Below, piece by piece: positions 24,471 to 32,652 of a DNA stretch of 36,661 nucleotides. The number at the start of each line of letters is the position of its first letter. Position 1 is the stretch's first letter. This DNA comes from Nocardiopsis xinjiangensis YIM 90004 (GTDB lineage Bacteria > Actinomycetota > Actinomycetes > Streptosporangiales > Streptosporangiaceae). The notes under the pieces were generated by a model. It did not search any database, was not told where the DNA came from, and saw only the letters and a program-made list of their open reading frames with translations. The position numbers were made by a program, and so were the translations under genes. The stretch covers positions 25,070 to 61,730 of the forward strand of contig NZ_ANBE01000052.1 of assembly GCF_000341145.1 (NCBI RefSeq), given 5' to 3'.

Positions 24471-25349
24471 TTGAGTGGCGAGAACATCTTCACCGGGATG
24501 GTCGAGGAACACGACGGTGACGAGCGCTGGGCCTTCGGTACCGGTTTCACCGAGGCGCTGGCGGGTGTGGACACCGCCCTGCCCGAGGGCGTGGACGGTG
24601 GGGAACTGGCGCAGTACTGCCAGATGCTCGGCGACGACGCCCTCGTCCAGGCCCAGCGCCTGAGCCAGTGGGTCACCGACGCGCCCGAACTGGAGGAGGA
24701 GGTGGCCCTGGCCAACATCGCGCTCGACCTGATCGGCCAGGCCCGCCTGCTGCTGGCCCGTGCCGGGCAGGCCGACGGAACCGGTCGGGACGAGGACGCC
24801 TTCGCCTACCGGCGTGAGGCCGCACAGTTTCGCAACGTGCGTCTGGCCGCGGCGCCCCGGGGCGACTTCGCCCGCGCGATCGTGACCCTGTTGGCCCTGT
24901 CCAGCTGGCGTCTGGCCTTGATGAGCCGGCTGAGCCGGAGCCGTGACCCGGTCCTGGCCGCGATCGCCGCCAAGGCCGTCAACGAGCTGACCTACCACCG
25001 CGAGTACGCGGTCTCCTGGGCTCTGCGCCTGGGCGACGGCACCGAGTACTCCCGCGAGCGCACGGCCGCGGCGGTGGCCCAGGTGTGGCCCGACACCGGA
25101 GAGCTCTTCGCCACCCACCCCGTGGAGGCCCGCCTGGCCGAGCTCGGTGTGGGGGTGGACCCGGGCCCGCTGAGAGCCGAGGTGCACGACGTACTGGTGC
25201 AGGTGCTGACCGCCGCCACCCTGGACGCGCCCGCCGCTTTCCCCGAGTCGGTCCTGGCCGGGCGCAGCGGCGACCACGGCCCCGAACTCGCCCCTCTGCT
25301 GCAGGAGATGCAGGAAGTGGCCCGAGCGCACCCGGAGGCGACATGGTGA
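24471..25349 (+). CDS. paaC: Phenylacetyl-CoA epoxidase structural subunit PaaC
   Basis: A 292-residue ferritin-like subunit, the structural partner of PaaA. Family segments include YCQMLGDDALVQAQRLSQW, ALDLIGQAR, EDAFAYRRE and VNELTYHREYA. The start is TTG 24471, with a GAGG element about 8 bases upstream; no better start is in frame. It overlaps paaD by 7 bases at its 3' end. Slightly longer than E. coli PaaC. Confidence 0.93.
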   Translation: MSGENIFTGMVEEHDGDERWAFGTGFTEALAGVDTALPEGVDGGELAQYCQMLGDDALVQAQRLSQWVTDAPELEEEVALANIALDLIGQARLLLARAGQADGTGRDEDAFAYRREAAQFRNVRLAAAPRGDFARAIVTLLALSSWRLALMSRLSRSRDPVLAAIAAKAVNELTYHREYAVSWALRLGDGTEYSRERTAAAVAQVWPDTGELFATHPVEARLAELGVGVDPGPLRAEVHDVLVQVLTAATLDAPAAFPESVLAGRSGDHGPELAPLLQEMQEVARAHPEATW

Positions 25350-25858
25350 GCACACTGACCGAACGCGACCGTGCCCGTGGGGCCGCCGCGGCGGTGACCG
25401 ATCCCGAACTGCCCATGCTGACCCTTCAGGACCTGGGCATCCTGCGGGAGGTGCGGATCGAGCAGGACGGCACCGTCGCCGTGTGGATCACGCCCACCTA
25501 CTCGGGCTGCCCGGCATTGGCCGAGATGCGGGCGGATGTGGACCGTGCCGTCCGGGCGGCCGGTTTCGAGCGGGTCGAGGTGCGCACGGCGCTGTCCCCG
25601 GCCTGGAGCTCGGACTGGATCACCGAGCGGGGGCGCCGCAAGCTCTCCGAGTACGGCATCTCCCCGCCCGGGCAGGCCCCGGAGCGTCCCAGCGGCCCCG
25701 TCCCGTTGACGCTCCTGCCCACCAGGGCCGTTCCGCGCTGTCCCCTGTGCGGGTCCGACGGGACCGAGGAGTTGTCCCGGTTCGGTGCGACCTCGTGCAA
25801 GTCCTTGCACCGCTGCCGCAGTTGCCTCGAACCGTTCGAGCACGTCAAGGAGATCTGA
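25343..25858 (+). CDS. paaD: PaaD, epoxidase assembly/iron-sulfur-associated protein
   Basis: A 171-residue protein with an N-terminal MIP18/DUF59-type domain (VTDPELPMLTLQDLGIL, TPTYSGCPALAEM) and a C-terminal four-cysteine zinc- or metal-binding motif (CPLCGSDGTE... CRSCLEPF). PaaD is thought to help load or assemble metal centres in the epoxidase or its reductase. ATG 25343 overlaps paaC by 7 bases with GGAGG upstream; GTG 25346 is a close alternative. Confidence 0.93.
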   Translation: MVSTLTERDRARGAAAAVTDPELPMLTLQDLGILREVRIEQDGTVAVWITPTYSGCPALAEMRADVDRAVRAAGFERVEVRTALSPAWSSDWITERGRRKLSEYGISPPGQAPERPSGPVPLTLLPTRAVPRCPLCGSDGTEELSRFGATSCKSLHRCRSCLEPFEHVKEI

Positions 25859-25860
25859 CA

Positions 25861-26955
25861 GTGTCCACCACCGTGACCGAAGCGCCCGCCCGGAACCGGG
25901 GTACCTTCCACCGGCTACGTGTGGCCGACGTCGAGCGTTTGTGCGAGGACGCCGTCGCGGTCACCTTCGACGTTCCCGACCACCTCGCCGGGTTCTACGC
26001 CTTCGCGCCCGGCCAGTCCCTGACCCTGCGCCGTGAGGTCGAGGGGGTGGAGGAGCGGCGCAGCTACTCCATCTGCGCCCCCGTGGGGCGGGCGCCCCGG
26101 GTGGGTGTGCGTCTGGTCTCCGGTGGCCTGTTCTCCACCTGGCTGGTCGAGGAGGTGCGGCCCGGTGACGAGATCGAGGTCGGTGCACCCGTCGGCCGGT
26201 TCAGCCCCGATCTGGACCGGGCCGGCCGGCACGTGCTCGTGGCCGCAGGGTCCGGTATCACCCCGGTGCTGTCGATGGCTTCCTCGCTGCTGGGGCGCAC
26301 CGACTCGACGGTGACGCTGCTGTACGGCAACCGTCGCAGCGCCTCGGTGATGTTCGCCGACGAGTTGGCCGACCTCAAGGACCGTTACGGCCCCCGCCTG
26401 GAGCTGGTCCACGTGCTCTCCCGTGAGCCCCGCGAGTCGGAGCTGTTCACCGGCCGGCTCGACGCCGAAAAACTCGACCGCTTGTTGAACACGGTGGTGG
26501 CGGCCGATGCCGTCGACCAGTGGTGGCTGTGCGGGCCCTACGGCATGGTCACCGACGCCCAGCAGGTGTTGGCCGAGCACGGGGTCGAGGGTGAACGCAT
26601 CCACCAGGAGCTTTTCTTCGTGGAGGGGGCCGAGCCGCCGCCGCAGGCCCGCCACGAGGAGCCCGAGGTCGATGGGCCCTCCACCGAGGTCACCGTCGTG
26701 CTGGACGGCCGCTCCAACACCATGACCCTGCCGCGCGGGGTGCCGGTGCTGGACTCGGCCCAGCGGTACCGTCCCGACCTGCCCTTCGCCTGCAAGGGCG
26801 GGGTGTGCGGCACCTGCCGGGTCCAGGTGTGCGAGGGCGAGGTGAAGATGCGCCGCAACTACGCCCTGACCCCGGCCGAGGTCGAGGCGGGGTACGCGTT
26901 GGCCTGCCAGTCGTTGCCGCAGACCGATGAGCTCACCGTCGACTTCGACTCCTGA
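25861..26955 (+). CDS. paaE: Phenylacetyl-CoA epoxidase reductase PaaE
   Basis: A 364-residue electron-transfer subunit that carries electrons from NAD(P)H via FAD and a plant-type [2Fe-2S] cluster to PaaA. The FAD motif RRSYSICAP, nucleotide motifs AAGSGITPVLSM and LCGPYGMV, and the C-terminal cluster ligands CKGGVCGTC (C-x4-C-x2-C) plus ACQSL are all present. GTG 25861 starts 2 bases after paaD, with AAGGAG 9 bases upstream. Confidence 0.95.
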   Translation: MSTTVTEAPARNRGTFHRLRVADVERLCEDAVAVTFDVPDHLAGFYAFAPGQSLTLRREVEGVEERRSYSICAPVGRAPRVGVRLVSGGLFSTWLVEEVRPGDEIEVGAPVGRFSPDLDRAGRHVLVAAGSGITPVLSMASSLLGRTDSTVTLLYGNRRSASVMFADELADLKDRYGPRLELVHVLSREPRESELFTGRLDAEKLDRLLNTVVAADAVDQWWLCGPYGMVTDAQQVLAEHGVEGERIHQELFFVEGAEPPPQARHEEPEVDGPSTEVTVVLDGRSNTMTLPRGVPVLDSAQRYRPDLPFACKGGVCGTCRVQVCEGEVKMRRNYALTPAEVEAGYALACQSLPQTDELTVDFDS

Positions 26956-27001
26956 GGAAGGAGAAGGGCGCCTCGGCCGGTCCGGGGTGCCCGACCCGCA
27001 C

Positions 27002-27427
27002 ATGAGCGTCACCGACCCCTCGCAGGGGGAGAACGAGACCGCCCGCCGCATGTTCGAGGCCGACCGTGCCTCCAAGAACCTGGGCATGCGCCTGGTGGAG
27101 GCCGGCCACGGCACGGCGACCGTGGAGATGACCGTGGGTGCGCTCATGGTCAACGGCCACGGCATCGCGCACGGTGGTTTCGTCTTCAGCCTGGCCGACA
27201 CCGCCTTTGCCTGTGCCTGCAACGTCGACGGGCGCGGGATCACCGTGGCCTCGGGCGCGGACGTGACCTTCGTGTCCCCGGCCGAGGAGGGCGACGTGCT
27301 GGTGGCCACGGCCACCGAACGTGTGGTGCGCGGCCGTAGCGGGGTCTACGACGTGACCGTGCGCCGGGGTGAGGACGTGGTGGCGGAGTTCCGTGGCCGC
27401 AGCCGCACCCTGCCCTCACGCGAGTAG
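27002..27427 (+). CDS. paaI: PaaI-type hydroxyphenylacetyl-CoA thioesterase
   Basis: A 141-residue hotdog-fold thioesterase that releases dead-end CoA thioesters and relieves CoA trapping in phenylacetate breakdown. The hotdog signature is GIAHGGFVFSLADTAFA, with the family HGG motif intact. ATG 27002 gives the usual family length, but it lacks an ideal ribosome site; an AAGGAG lies about 40 bases upstream, and GTG 26987 is an alternative. It ends the rightward paa block. Confidence 0.9.
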   Translation: MSVTDPSQGENETARRMFEADRASKNLGMRLVEAGHGTATVEMTVGALMVNGHGIAHGGFVFSLADTAFACACNVDGRGITVASGADVTFVSPAEEGDVLVATATERVVRGRSGVYDVTVRRGEDVVAEFRGRSRTLPSRE

Positions 27428-27506
27428 GCCGACGCGGCCCCGTCCACAAGCGGCCAGTGGCCGGAACGGAGTTGTCGCCTCTGCCCGGCCGGGGGACAGT
27501 GGAGCG

Positions 27507-29735
27507 ATGGACGCCGGACCTCCCCTCGCCCCGACCCCCGAGCTGCCCCCCGAACTCGGCCCTCTGGAGAGCGGGGATCCACGCGTCGTGGGCCCCTACC
27601 GTCTGGTGGGCCGGATCGGCGCCGGCGGTATGGGAGCCGTCTACGGGGCCTTGGACGGTCAGGGGTCGTGCGTGGCGGTCAAGACCGTCCACGCCGGCTT
27701 CGCCCGGAAGTCCTCGTCCCGGGAGGCCTTCGCCCGCGAGGTCGAGATGCTGGGGCGCGCCGGCGGGATCAGTACTGCCCGTCTGCACGACGCCGACCCC
27801 GAAGCGGCGGTGCCCTGGCTGGCCTTCGACTACGTGCCCGGCCGCGACCTGCGTACCCACGTACGTGCGTTCGGCCCGCTCGAGGGCGACATGCTCCGCA
27901 CCTTCGCGCTGGGAATCGCAGAGGGTCTGCTCGCCCTGCACGCGGCGGGGATCGCCCATCGGGACATCAAACCGGGCAACGTCATCCTGTCCCCGCAGGG
28001 ACCGAAGATCGTGGACTTCGGTATCGCGGTCAGAATCGGCACCGAACGCTCCTCCGACGCCTCGGCCTCCTACGGCACCCCCGGCTGGGTGGCCCCCGAA
28101 CGTTACTCCGGGGCGGCCGCGGACCCGTCCGCCGACGTGTTCGCCTGGGGCGGGCTGGTGACGCTGGCCGCCACCGGACACCAGCCTTTCGGCACCGGTG
28201 ACGCGGGGGAGCTGGCGAGCCGGGTGCGCGAAGGGGCGTACGACATCGACGGGGTGCCCGAGGATCTACTCGGCCTGGTCGAGGCAGCGCTGTCGGTGGC
28301 TCCGGGGCGGCGTCCGAGCTCCGAGGTGCTGGTGCGGGAGCTACTGCCCGAACCCGCCGAGGGGACGGAGGGCCGGGTCGCTCCTCCGCAGACGGCCACC
28401 GATTCCCTGCGCCGCATGCTCCACGATTACTGGCGCGGTGTGGATGATGCCGGACACGAGCCCGGCCGTTGGGCGGCGGCGCTGGGTGTGGCCTCCGCCG
28501 CCGGGCTGGGCGCGACCGCGCTCGGTTCGAGTGCTCTGGGTTCCGGCGGTGCCTCCGGAGCGGGAGCCGCCGGCACGACCGCGGGCGGGGCCACGACGGC
28601 GGCGGGCGGAGGCGCGACCGGGACGGGCCTGACCACTGGGGGCGCACTGAGCGGGGTCGCCACGTCCAAGCTCGGCCTGGCCGGCGCGGGTCTGCTCGCC
28701 GTGGCCGGACTGGGCGCCGGCGGCTTCGTGGTCCACGACCAGGTGAGTGAGAACCCGTCGGAGACGGTCGCCGCTGCGGTGTCGGTACTGGAGGAAGGGT
28801 CGGGGTTCACCGCCCAGGTGGAACGGGTGCCCGTGAACGGGGGCGAGACGGTCACCGAGGAGTACCTGTACTCGGCCGACACCGACAGTTTCCTCCTCAC
28901 GGGGCAGGCGATGGGGCAGGAAACGGTAGCCGTGGCCAACCACGGTGGTGAGTTGTACGTGTATGCCCCGCGTGCGGGGAGTATCTCCTGGGGCAACTGG
29001 AACGCCTCCGCCGAGCCGCTCGAGATCGAGGCGGGCGTGAGCGAGGATTCCGTCTCACTGGATCTGGTTACCGGACCGTTGCGTGCTCTGGCCGAGTCGG
29101 GGGAGGCCGAGGGTACGGACGAGGAAGGGGTGTACTCGGGGCCGACCACGCTCGAGGTCCTGGACGAGGGGATCCTGACCTCGGCGGAGGCCGAGGGCAG
29201 GGCCGAAATCGACGAGGACGATGCGCCGGTGTGGGTGGACTACACCACCGAGCGGTGGGAGGTACACGTGGAGTTCACCGGTACCGACGAGGAGGTCACG
29301 GTGGAGGACCCCCAGATCTCGTCCCTGCAGGACGGGATCGGCTGGGCCGCTGTCCACGCGCCGGTGTGCGGGAGCGTGACCGCCGTAGAGCGGGAGTGGC
29401 AGGTCCGAGCCAGCGGCTGGGAGGTGGACTGTGCCTATGCGATGGAGCTTGCGCAGATGATGAGCGAGACCGAGACCTACGGGGAGAACGCCGATCCGGA
29501 GCGTGTGCAGCACCTGGCCGGACACAGCGGTAGTGGCGGCAGCACCTGGCTCGTCGACGAGGCCATGGCCTGTTCTCTCTTCCGTCACGAGCCGGGCGGG
29601 AACATCGCCAACCGCACCTTCCTGTTGTCGGCGTGTCAGCCGGCTGAGGTCCTGAGTGAGGGCACCCAGGAACGGCCCTACGACGAGGTGGAGTTCGAGG
29701 GCAGAACCCTGATCGACTTCCACGAACAGCCCTGA
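27507..29735 (+). CDS. Receptor-type serine/threonine protein kinase
   Basis: A 742-residue protein. A Hanks-type kinase domain spans about residues 29-280 with a glycine loop (GRIGAGGMGAVYG), ATP-binding Lys59, catalytic HRDIKPGN (Asp153), DFG (170-172) and an activation segment ending TPGWVAPE. A low-complexity Ala/Gly/Thr linker (about 321-387) precedes one membrane helix (about 388-409). Beyond it lies an outer domain of about 330 residues with several cysteines that may form disulfides. It is probably a membrane sensor kinase, with an unknown ligand. ATG 27507 has GGAG 3 bases upstream. It follows paaI by 79 bases but does not look like part of the paa operon. Two hairpins end it. Confidence 0.88.
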   Translation: MDAGPPLAPTPELPPELGPLESGDPRVVGPYRLVGRIGAGGMGAVYGALDGQGSCVAVKTVHAGFARKSSSREAFAREVEMLGRAGGISTARLHDADPEAAVPWLAFDYVPGRDLRTHVRAFGPLEGDMLRTFALGIAEGLLALHAAGIAHRDIKPGNVILSPQGPKIVDFGIAVRIGTERSSDASASYGTPGWVAPERYSGAAADPSADVFAWGGLVTLAATGHQPFGTGDAGELASRVREGAYDIDGVPEDLLGLVEAALSVAPGRRPSSEVLVRELLPEPAEGTEGRVAPPQTATDSLRRMLHDYWRGVDDAGHEPGRWAAALGVASAAGLGATALGSSALGSGGASGAGAAGTTAGGATTAAGGGATGTGLTTGGALSGVATSKLGLAGAGLLAVAGLGAGGFVVHDQVSENPSETVAAAVSVLEEGSGFTAQVERVPVNGGETVTEEYLYSADTDSFLLTGQAMGQETVAVANHGGELYVYAPRAGSISWGNWNASAEPLEIEAGVSEDSVSLDLVTGPLRALAESGEAEGTDEEGVYSGPTTLEVLDEGILTSAEAEGRAEIDEDDAPVWVDYTTERWEVHVEFTGTDEEVTVEDPQISSLQDGIGWAAVHAPVCGSVTAVEREWQVRASGWEVDCAYAMELAQMMSETETYGENADPERVQHLAGHSGSGGSTWLVDEAMACSLFRHEPGGNIANRTFLLSACQPAEVLSEGTQERPYDEVEFEGRTLIDFHEQP

Positions 29736-29783
29736 CCGGGGTAGTACGACGGCACTGTGGGGCCGGGCCCTGACACACGAGAG

Positions 29784-29816
29784 GTCCGGGGGCGCGACGG
29801 TGTCGCGCCCCCGGAC
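29784..29816 (+). terminator. First terminator hairpin after the kinase gene
   Basis: GTCCGGGGGCGCGAC (29784-29798) pairs perfectly over 15 bp with 29802-29816 across a 3-nt loop, 49 bases past the stop. Confidence 0.75.
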
Positions 29817-29819
29817 ATA

Positions 29820-29853
29820 GCTGTGGCCCGCGTCCCCCAACGCGGGCCACAGC
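29820..29853 (+). terminator. Second terminator hairpin after the kinase gene
   Basis: GCTGTGGCCCGCGT (29820-29833) pairs perfectly over 14 bp with 29840-29853 around the loop CCCCCA. It follows directly on the first hairpin, so together they form a tandem terminator. Confidence 0.65.
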
Positions 29854-30725
29854 GGGCGCGGCCAGGGTGCACTGAGTGCGGTCTGGCCGCTGGGAAGGCG
29901 AATGCGGCATATCAAGTCGTGTCGGAAACCCCCATTACCGACACGCGCGCTCGCATCCGCGCATGGTTTGTGGTGAGTACCTCGAGGGCTCTGAAGGGTG
30001 TGGGGTTTTCGGTCTCAAGGCGCTTCACCTGGATCAACGCCTCTAATGACTGTGGTGTTCCCGCTGTGGGTACCGATTTTTCGTCTTGGCCGTTAAAAAC
30101 CCGGTGAGGAATGGGCAACGGCCAGGTCGAAGGGGCAGGTGCCGGGTGTGCAGGGGTGGGATCGTGAGGGCCGAAACCCCTGTCGCTTGGGGCTTGTGGG
30201 ACCTGTGGGCCGGTTCTGTGTGCCGAGCCCGGGTGGGGCAGGACACCTGTGGGGGAGGGACAGTTCACCGGGTCGGTGTGGAGGAAGCGGAGGACCGGTG
30301 GCGGCGATGCGGATGACCCGTCCTGCCGCCGGCGGGGGAGGGGCGCGGGTGTGCGGGTTCGGTGTCGGTGCGGCGGTGCCGGGACAGGTGGTCCAGGACC
30401 TCGGGCAGGGCCTGGGCCAGGCGGACGGGTGCGCGGTCGGGGGTGCGGTCCGGGGCGGTCTCGTCGACGGGGCCGGTAGGGGGCATGGCGGTGCGGGCGC
30501 GGAGCGCCCTCCTCCTCGTCGGTGTGCGATCGGTCCGCGGCCACGGTGGTCGCGGGTGTGTCGTCCTCCATCTGGGATAGCACGCGCCAGTGACATTCTG
30601 TGGGCACGGAGCGTGGCCTGTGGACGAACACGGTCCTCGGGAGCGGGGAGCGTCACGGTGGCCCCAGAGGCCCGAGGCGGCGGGGGCGACCGCGGCGGCC
30701 CCTCGCCCGCACCCCTGGGCCGGGA
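29854..30725. other. Gene-poor stretch between the kinase and SpoIIM-like genes
   Basis: No full gene is supported; most frames are Pro/Arg/Gly-rich. The AT-richer segment 29912-30110 does carry one protein-like leftward frame, with SLEALIQVKRLETENP and FRALEVLTTNHARM ending VMGVSDTT. It has no clear start or ribosome site and may be a remnant of a degraded gene. Confidence 0.35.
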
Positions 30726-31343
30726 TCAGAGACCCAGGATCGGGGGCACGAGGAAGTAGATCTCGGCGACCTCGTAGACGGCGCCGATGACGAAGAGGGC
30801 GAGGGCGGGGACGGCCAGCCGCCCGAGGTGGGACAGGCCGCGGAAGTAGCCGGAGCGGCGGGTGGCGGCGCCCTCGGACGCGGGCCGCAGCCAGGTGCGG
30901 CCCAGCAGGTAGGCGCCGAACATCACCAGGATGTAGGCCTGGAATTCGATGAGGAGCGTGAGCGAGTGGGGGATGAGGGTCAGCGCCGCGGTCCGGTCCA
31001 CCGGTGCCAGCATGATCCCGATGTCGATGGTCTTGACCGTGAACACGGCGAGGCCCGCGAAGGGGACCGCCAGGGACGGCAGGACGATGAGCGGCAGGGT
31101 CGTGGCGATCACGTTGACGCCGAGGATCGTGGCGCCGAACAGCCACGGGTTCCCGATCACCGCCTCGATCAGCGCGCTGTTGCCGCCGTCGATGAACGAC
31201 GAGGTCCGGGCCGCGTGGAGGTCTGGGAAGGCGGCGGCGAGGGCCATGCCGAGGAGGACGGCGCCGTAGGTGAGGGCGTTGATCCAGAGGTAGGCGCGCA
31301 GGTCGGCGCGGATGATCGCCAGAGGTCGGCGGATGAGGTCCAT
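30726..31343 (-). CDS. SpoIIM-like (stage II sporulation protein M family) membrane protein
   Basis: A 205-residue integral membrane protein matching the SpoIIM family (PF01944-like): an N-terminal AYLWINALTYGAVLLG helix, the central SLAVPFAGLAVFTVKTIDIG and HSLTLLIEFQAYILVMFGAYLLG, and a C-terminal PALALFVIGAVYEVAEIYF. Outside endospore formers these proteins are membrane factors of unclear role. ATG 31343 is the start. A frameshifted small gene lies just upstream on the same strand, and a TetR gene is divergent, with two operators between, so TetR control is likely. Confidence 0.82.
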   Translation of the reverse strand: MDLIRRPLAIIRADLRAYLWINALTYGAVLLGMALAAAFPDLHAARTSSFIDGGNSALIEAVIGNPWLFGATILGVNVIATTLPLIVLPSLAVPFAGLAVFTVKTIDIGIMLAPVDRTAALTLIPHSLTLLIEFQAYILVMFGAYLLGRTWLRPASEGAATRRSGYFRGLSHLGRLAVPALALFVIGAVYEVAEIYFLVPPILGL

Positions 31344-31400
31344 GGGTTCACGTCCGTTCCGGTGGTGGGTCTCCGGGTGGGCAGGTGGGTGGCCGAGGGG

Positions 31401-31621
31401 TCAGGATCCGGCGCCGTCGAGGAGCCAGTGGTGACGCAGCCGCAGTGCACGCTCGACGCCGCCCAGCGCGGCCACCGCGGCGAGTGCCGCGGTCAGCCGG
31501 GCGCGAGGGAGAAGACCGACCGGCCGGTGATCAGCTGCCACCAGCGCAAGCGCCGTATCGGCCGTCCGTCGCCCGGCTGGATGCGCCTGACGGCCCGGCG
31601 GCGCCGCCCCTTCGTGAACAT
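31401..31621 (-). pseudogene. Small gene with a one-base frameshift, upstream of the SpoIIM-like gene
   Basis: ATG 31621, behind GGAGAAG, opens a 42-codon basic frame (starts MFTKGRRRRAVRR, holds RWWQLITGRSVFSLAPG) that stops at TGA 31493-31495. The next frame carries on immediately with LTAALAAVAALGGV, then ALRLRHHWLLDGAGS, ending at 31401. Both halves have GC-ending codons, and adding one base at the GGCTGA junction would restore one protein of about 74 residues. So this is a decayed gene, programmed frameshift or sequencing slip. The family is not recognised; the restored protein would be a basic, single-helix membrane protein. Confidence 0.5.
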
Positions 31622-31666
31622 GTCTTCTCCGTCCTCCTGCCTGTGCAGGCGTTGTCCCACCGAGTC

Positions 31667-31685
31667 ACTAACACAGTGTGTTAGT
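31667..31685. promoter_or_regulatory. TetR-type operator 1
   Basis: ACTAACACAGTGTGTTAGT is a perfect 19-bp palindrome (central G) in the spacer between the SpoIIM-like unit and the divergent TetR gene. Confidence 0.75.
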
Positions 31686-31699
31686 CGCCTGATCGGCAA

Positions 31700-31718
31700 A
31701 CTATCACAGTGTGCTAGT
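31700..31718. promoter_or_regulatory. TetR-type operator 2
   Basis: ACTATCACAGTGTGCTAGT matches operator 1 at 17 of 19 positions. It lies 33 bases centre to centre from it and 31 bases before the TetR start, fitting autoregulation. Confidence 0.75.
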
Positions 31719-31748
31719 AACATCGGAGGGCGACGAGGAGGTCTGACG

Positions 31749-32384
31749 GTGACAGATGGCGACGCGCTCAGCAGCCGCGACAAGGTGCTGCTGGCGGCGG
31801 TGCAGATGGTCGGGGAGAACCCCGGGGCGAAGCTCAGCGTGCGGGCGGTGGCCGCGCGGGCGGGGGTGAGTACTGGATCGCTGCGCTACCACTTCCCGAC
31901 GCAACAGGCGCTGCAGGACGAGGTGCTCGTGCGCCTGTACGACGTCGTCGTGACGGAGGGGCGCATCCACGACCAGGGGGGATCGGCGCGGGACCGTTTG
32001 GTGGACTGCCTGCGCGGTGTCCTGGCTCCGGCCGGCGCCGGTGAACAGGCGCGCGCGGCGCATCGCGCCGTCTTCGAGCAGTTCATCGTCCCCGAGCCGA
32101 CCGAGCAGCTGCGCGGGGCCTATCTGGCGATGGAGCGCGAGGGCCGGCGCCGCGTGGAGTACTGGCTGACCGTGCTGGTGGAGGAGGGTGCTCTGGCCCC
32201 CGGCGACAACGCGCGCCGAGCGCGGTTCCTGAACACCGTGCTGAACGGGCTGGCGCTCGAGCGGGCCCTGCCCGCCGCGGATTCGCTCCTGCAGGCGGAG
32301 ACAGCCACGCTCTACACGGCCGTCGACGCGGTCCTCGGCGAGGGGGCGGAGGAATCGTCACAGGGGGCCGCGCCGGAGGAGTGA
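31749..32384 (+). CDS. TetR-family transcriptional regulator
   Basis: A 211-residue TetR-type repressor. The N-terminal helix-turn-helix is clear (DKVLLAAVQMVG, then LSVRAVAARAGVSTGSLRYHF). The C-terminal ligand and dimer domain has no recognised effector. GTG 31749 is chosen because GAGGAGG lies 8 bases upstream. Two near-identical 19-bp palindromes upstream suggest it represses itself and the divergent SpoIIM-like unit. It is not near the paa cluster and its own operators differ from the PaaR-like sites, so it is unlikely to be PaaR. Confidence 0.9.
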   Translation: MTDGDALSSRDKVLLAAVQMVGENPGAKLSVRAVAARAGVSTGSLRYHFPTQQALQDEVLVRLYDVVVTEGRIHDQGGSARDRLVDCLRGVLAPAGAGEQARAAHRAVFEQFIVPEPTEQLRGAYLAMEREGRRRVEYWLTVLVEEGALAPGDNARRARFLNTVLNGLALERALPAADSLLQAETATLYTAVDAVLGEGAEESSQGAAPEE

Positions 32385-32605
32385 TCGGGCGCGCAGTCCA
32401 CCGCGGTGCCCCTCGTAGGTCGGCCGGTCCGGTGGATGCGCGGCTGTTGCGTCGGATCGCTCGTGCCGGGAAAGGGAGCTCACAGGGTCTTTTCAGTGGG
32501 GGGACGAACGCGGGGTGGGCGCCTGCGGGGGCGGGGTGGTGTCGGAGCGTGCCTGTGGGTCTGCTCGCAGGGAATGCGGAGGCGTCTCTGGCTGTTCACG
32601 CATGA

Positions 32606-32635
32606 TAGCTTCTAAGGAAGCTACTTCTGTGGAAG
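32606..32635. promoter_or_regulatory. Tandem dyads before the flavin monooxygenase gene
   Basis: TAGCTTCTAAGGAAGCTA (32606-32623) is a perfect 7-bp repeat with a 4-nt centre. CTTC-TGTG-GAAG (32624-32635) repeats the same TTC-N4-GAA core 15 bases away. They lie 18-47 bases before ATG 32653; the shape recalls MarR-type operators. Confidence 0.55.
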
Positions 32636-32652
32636 CAAAAATGGGAGCGGTC

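Noticed and set aside
29912-30631. Long leftward open frame as a real gene
   Set aside because: Most of it is Pro/Arg/His-rich with no ribosome site; only the last part looks protein-like and is reported as a possible remnant.
31749-32384. This TetR gene as the phenylacetate regulator PaaR
   Set aside because: It lies over 4 kb from the paa genes and its own operators (ACACAGTGTG core) differ from the PaaR-like sites.
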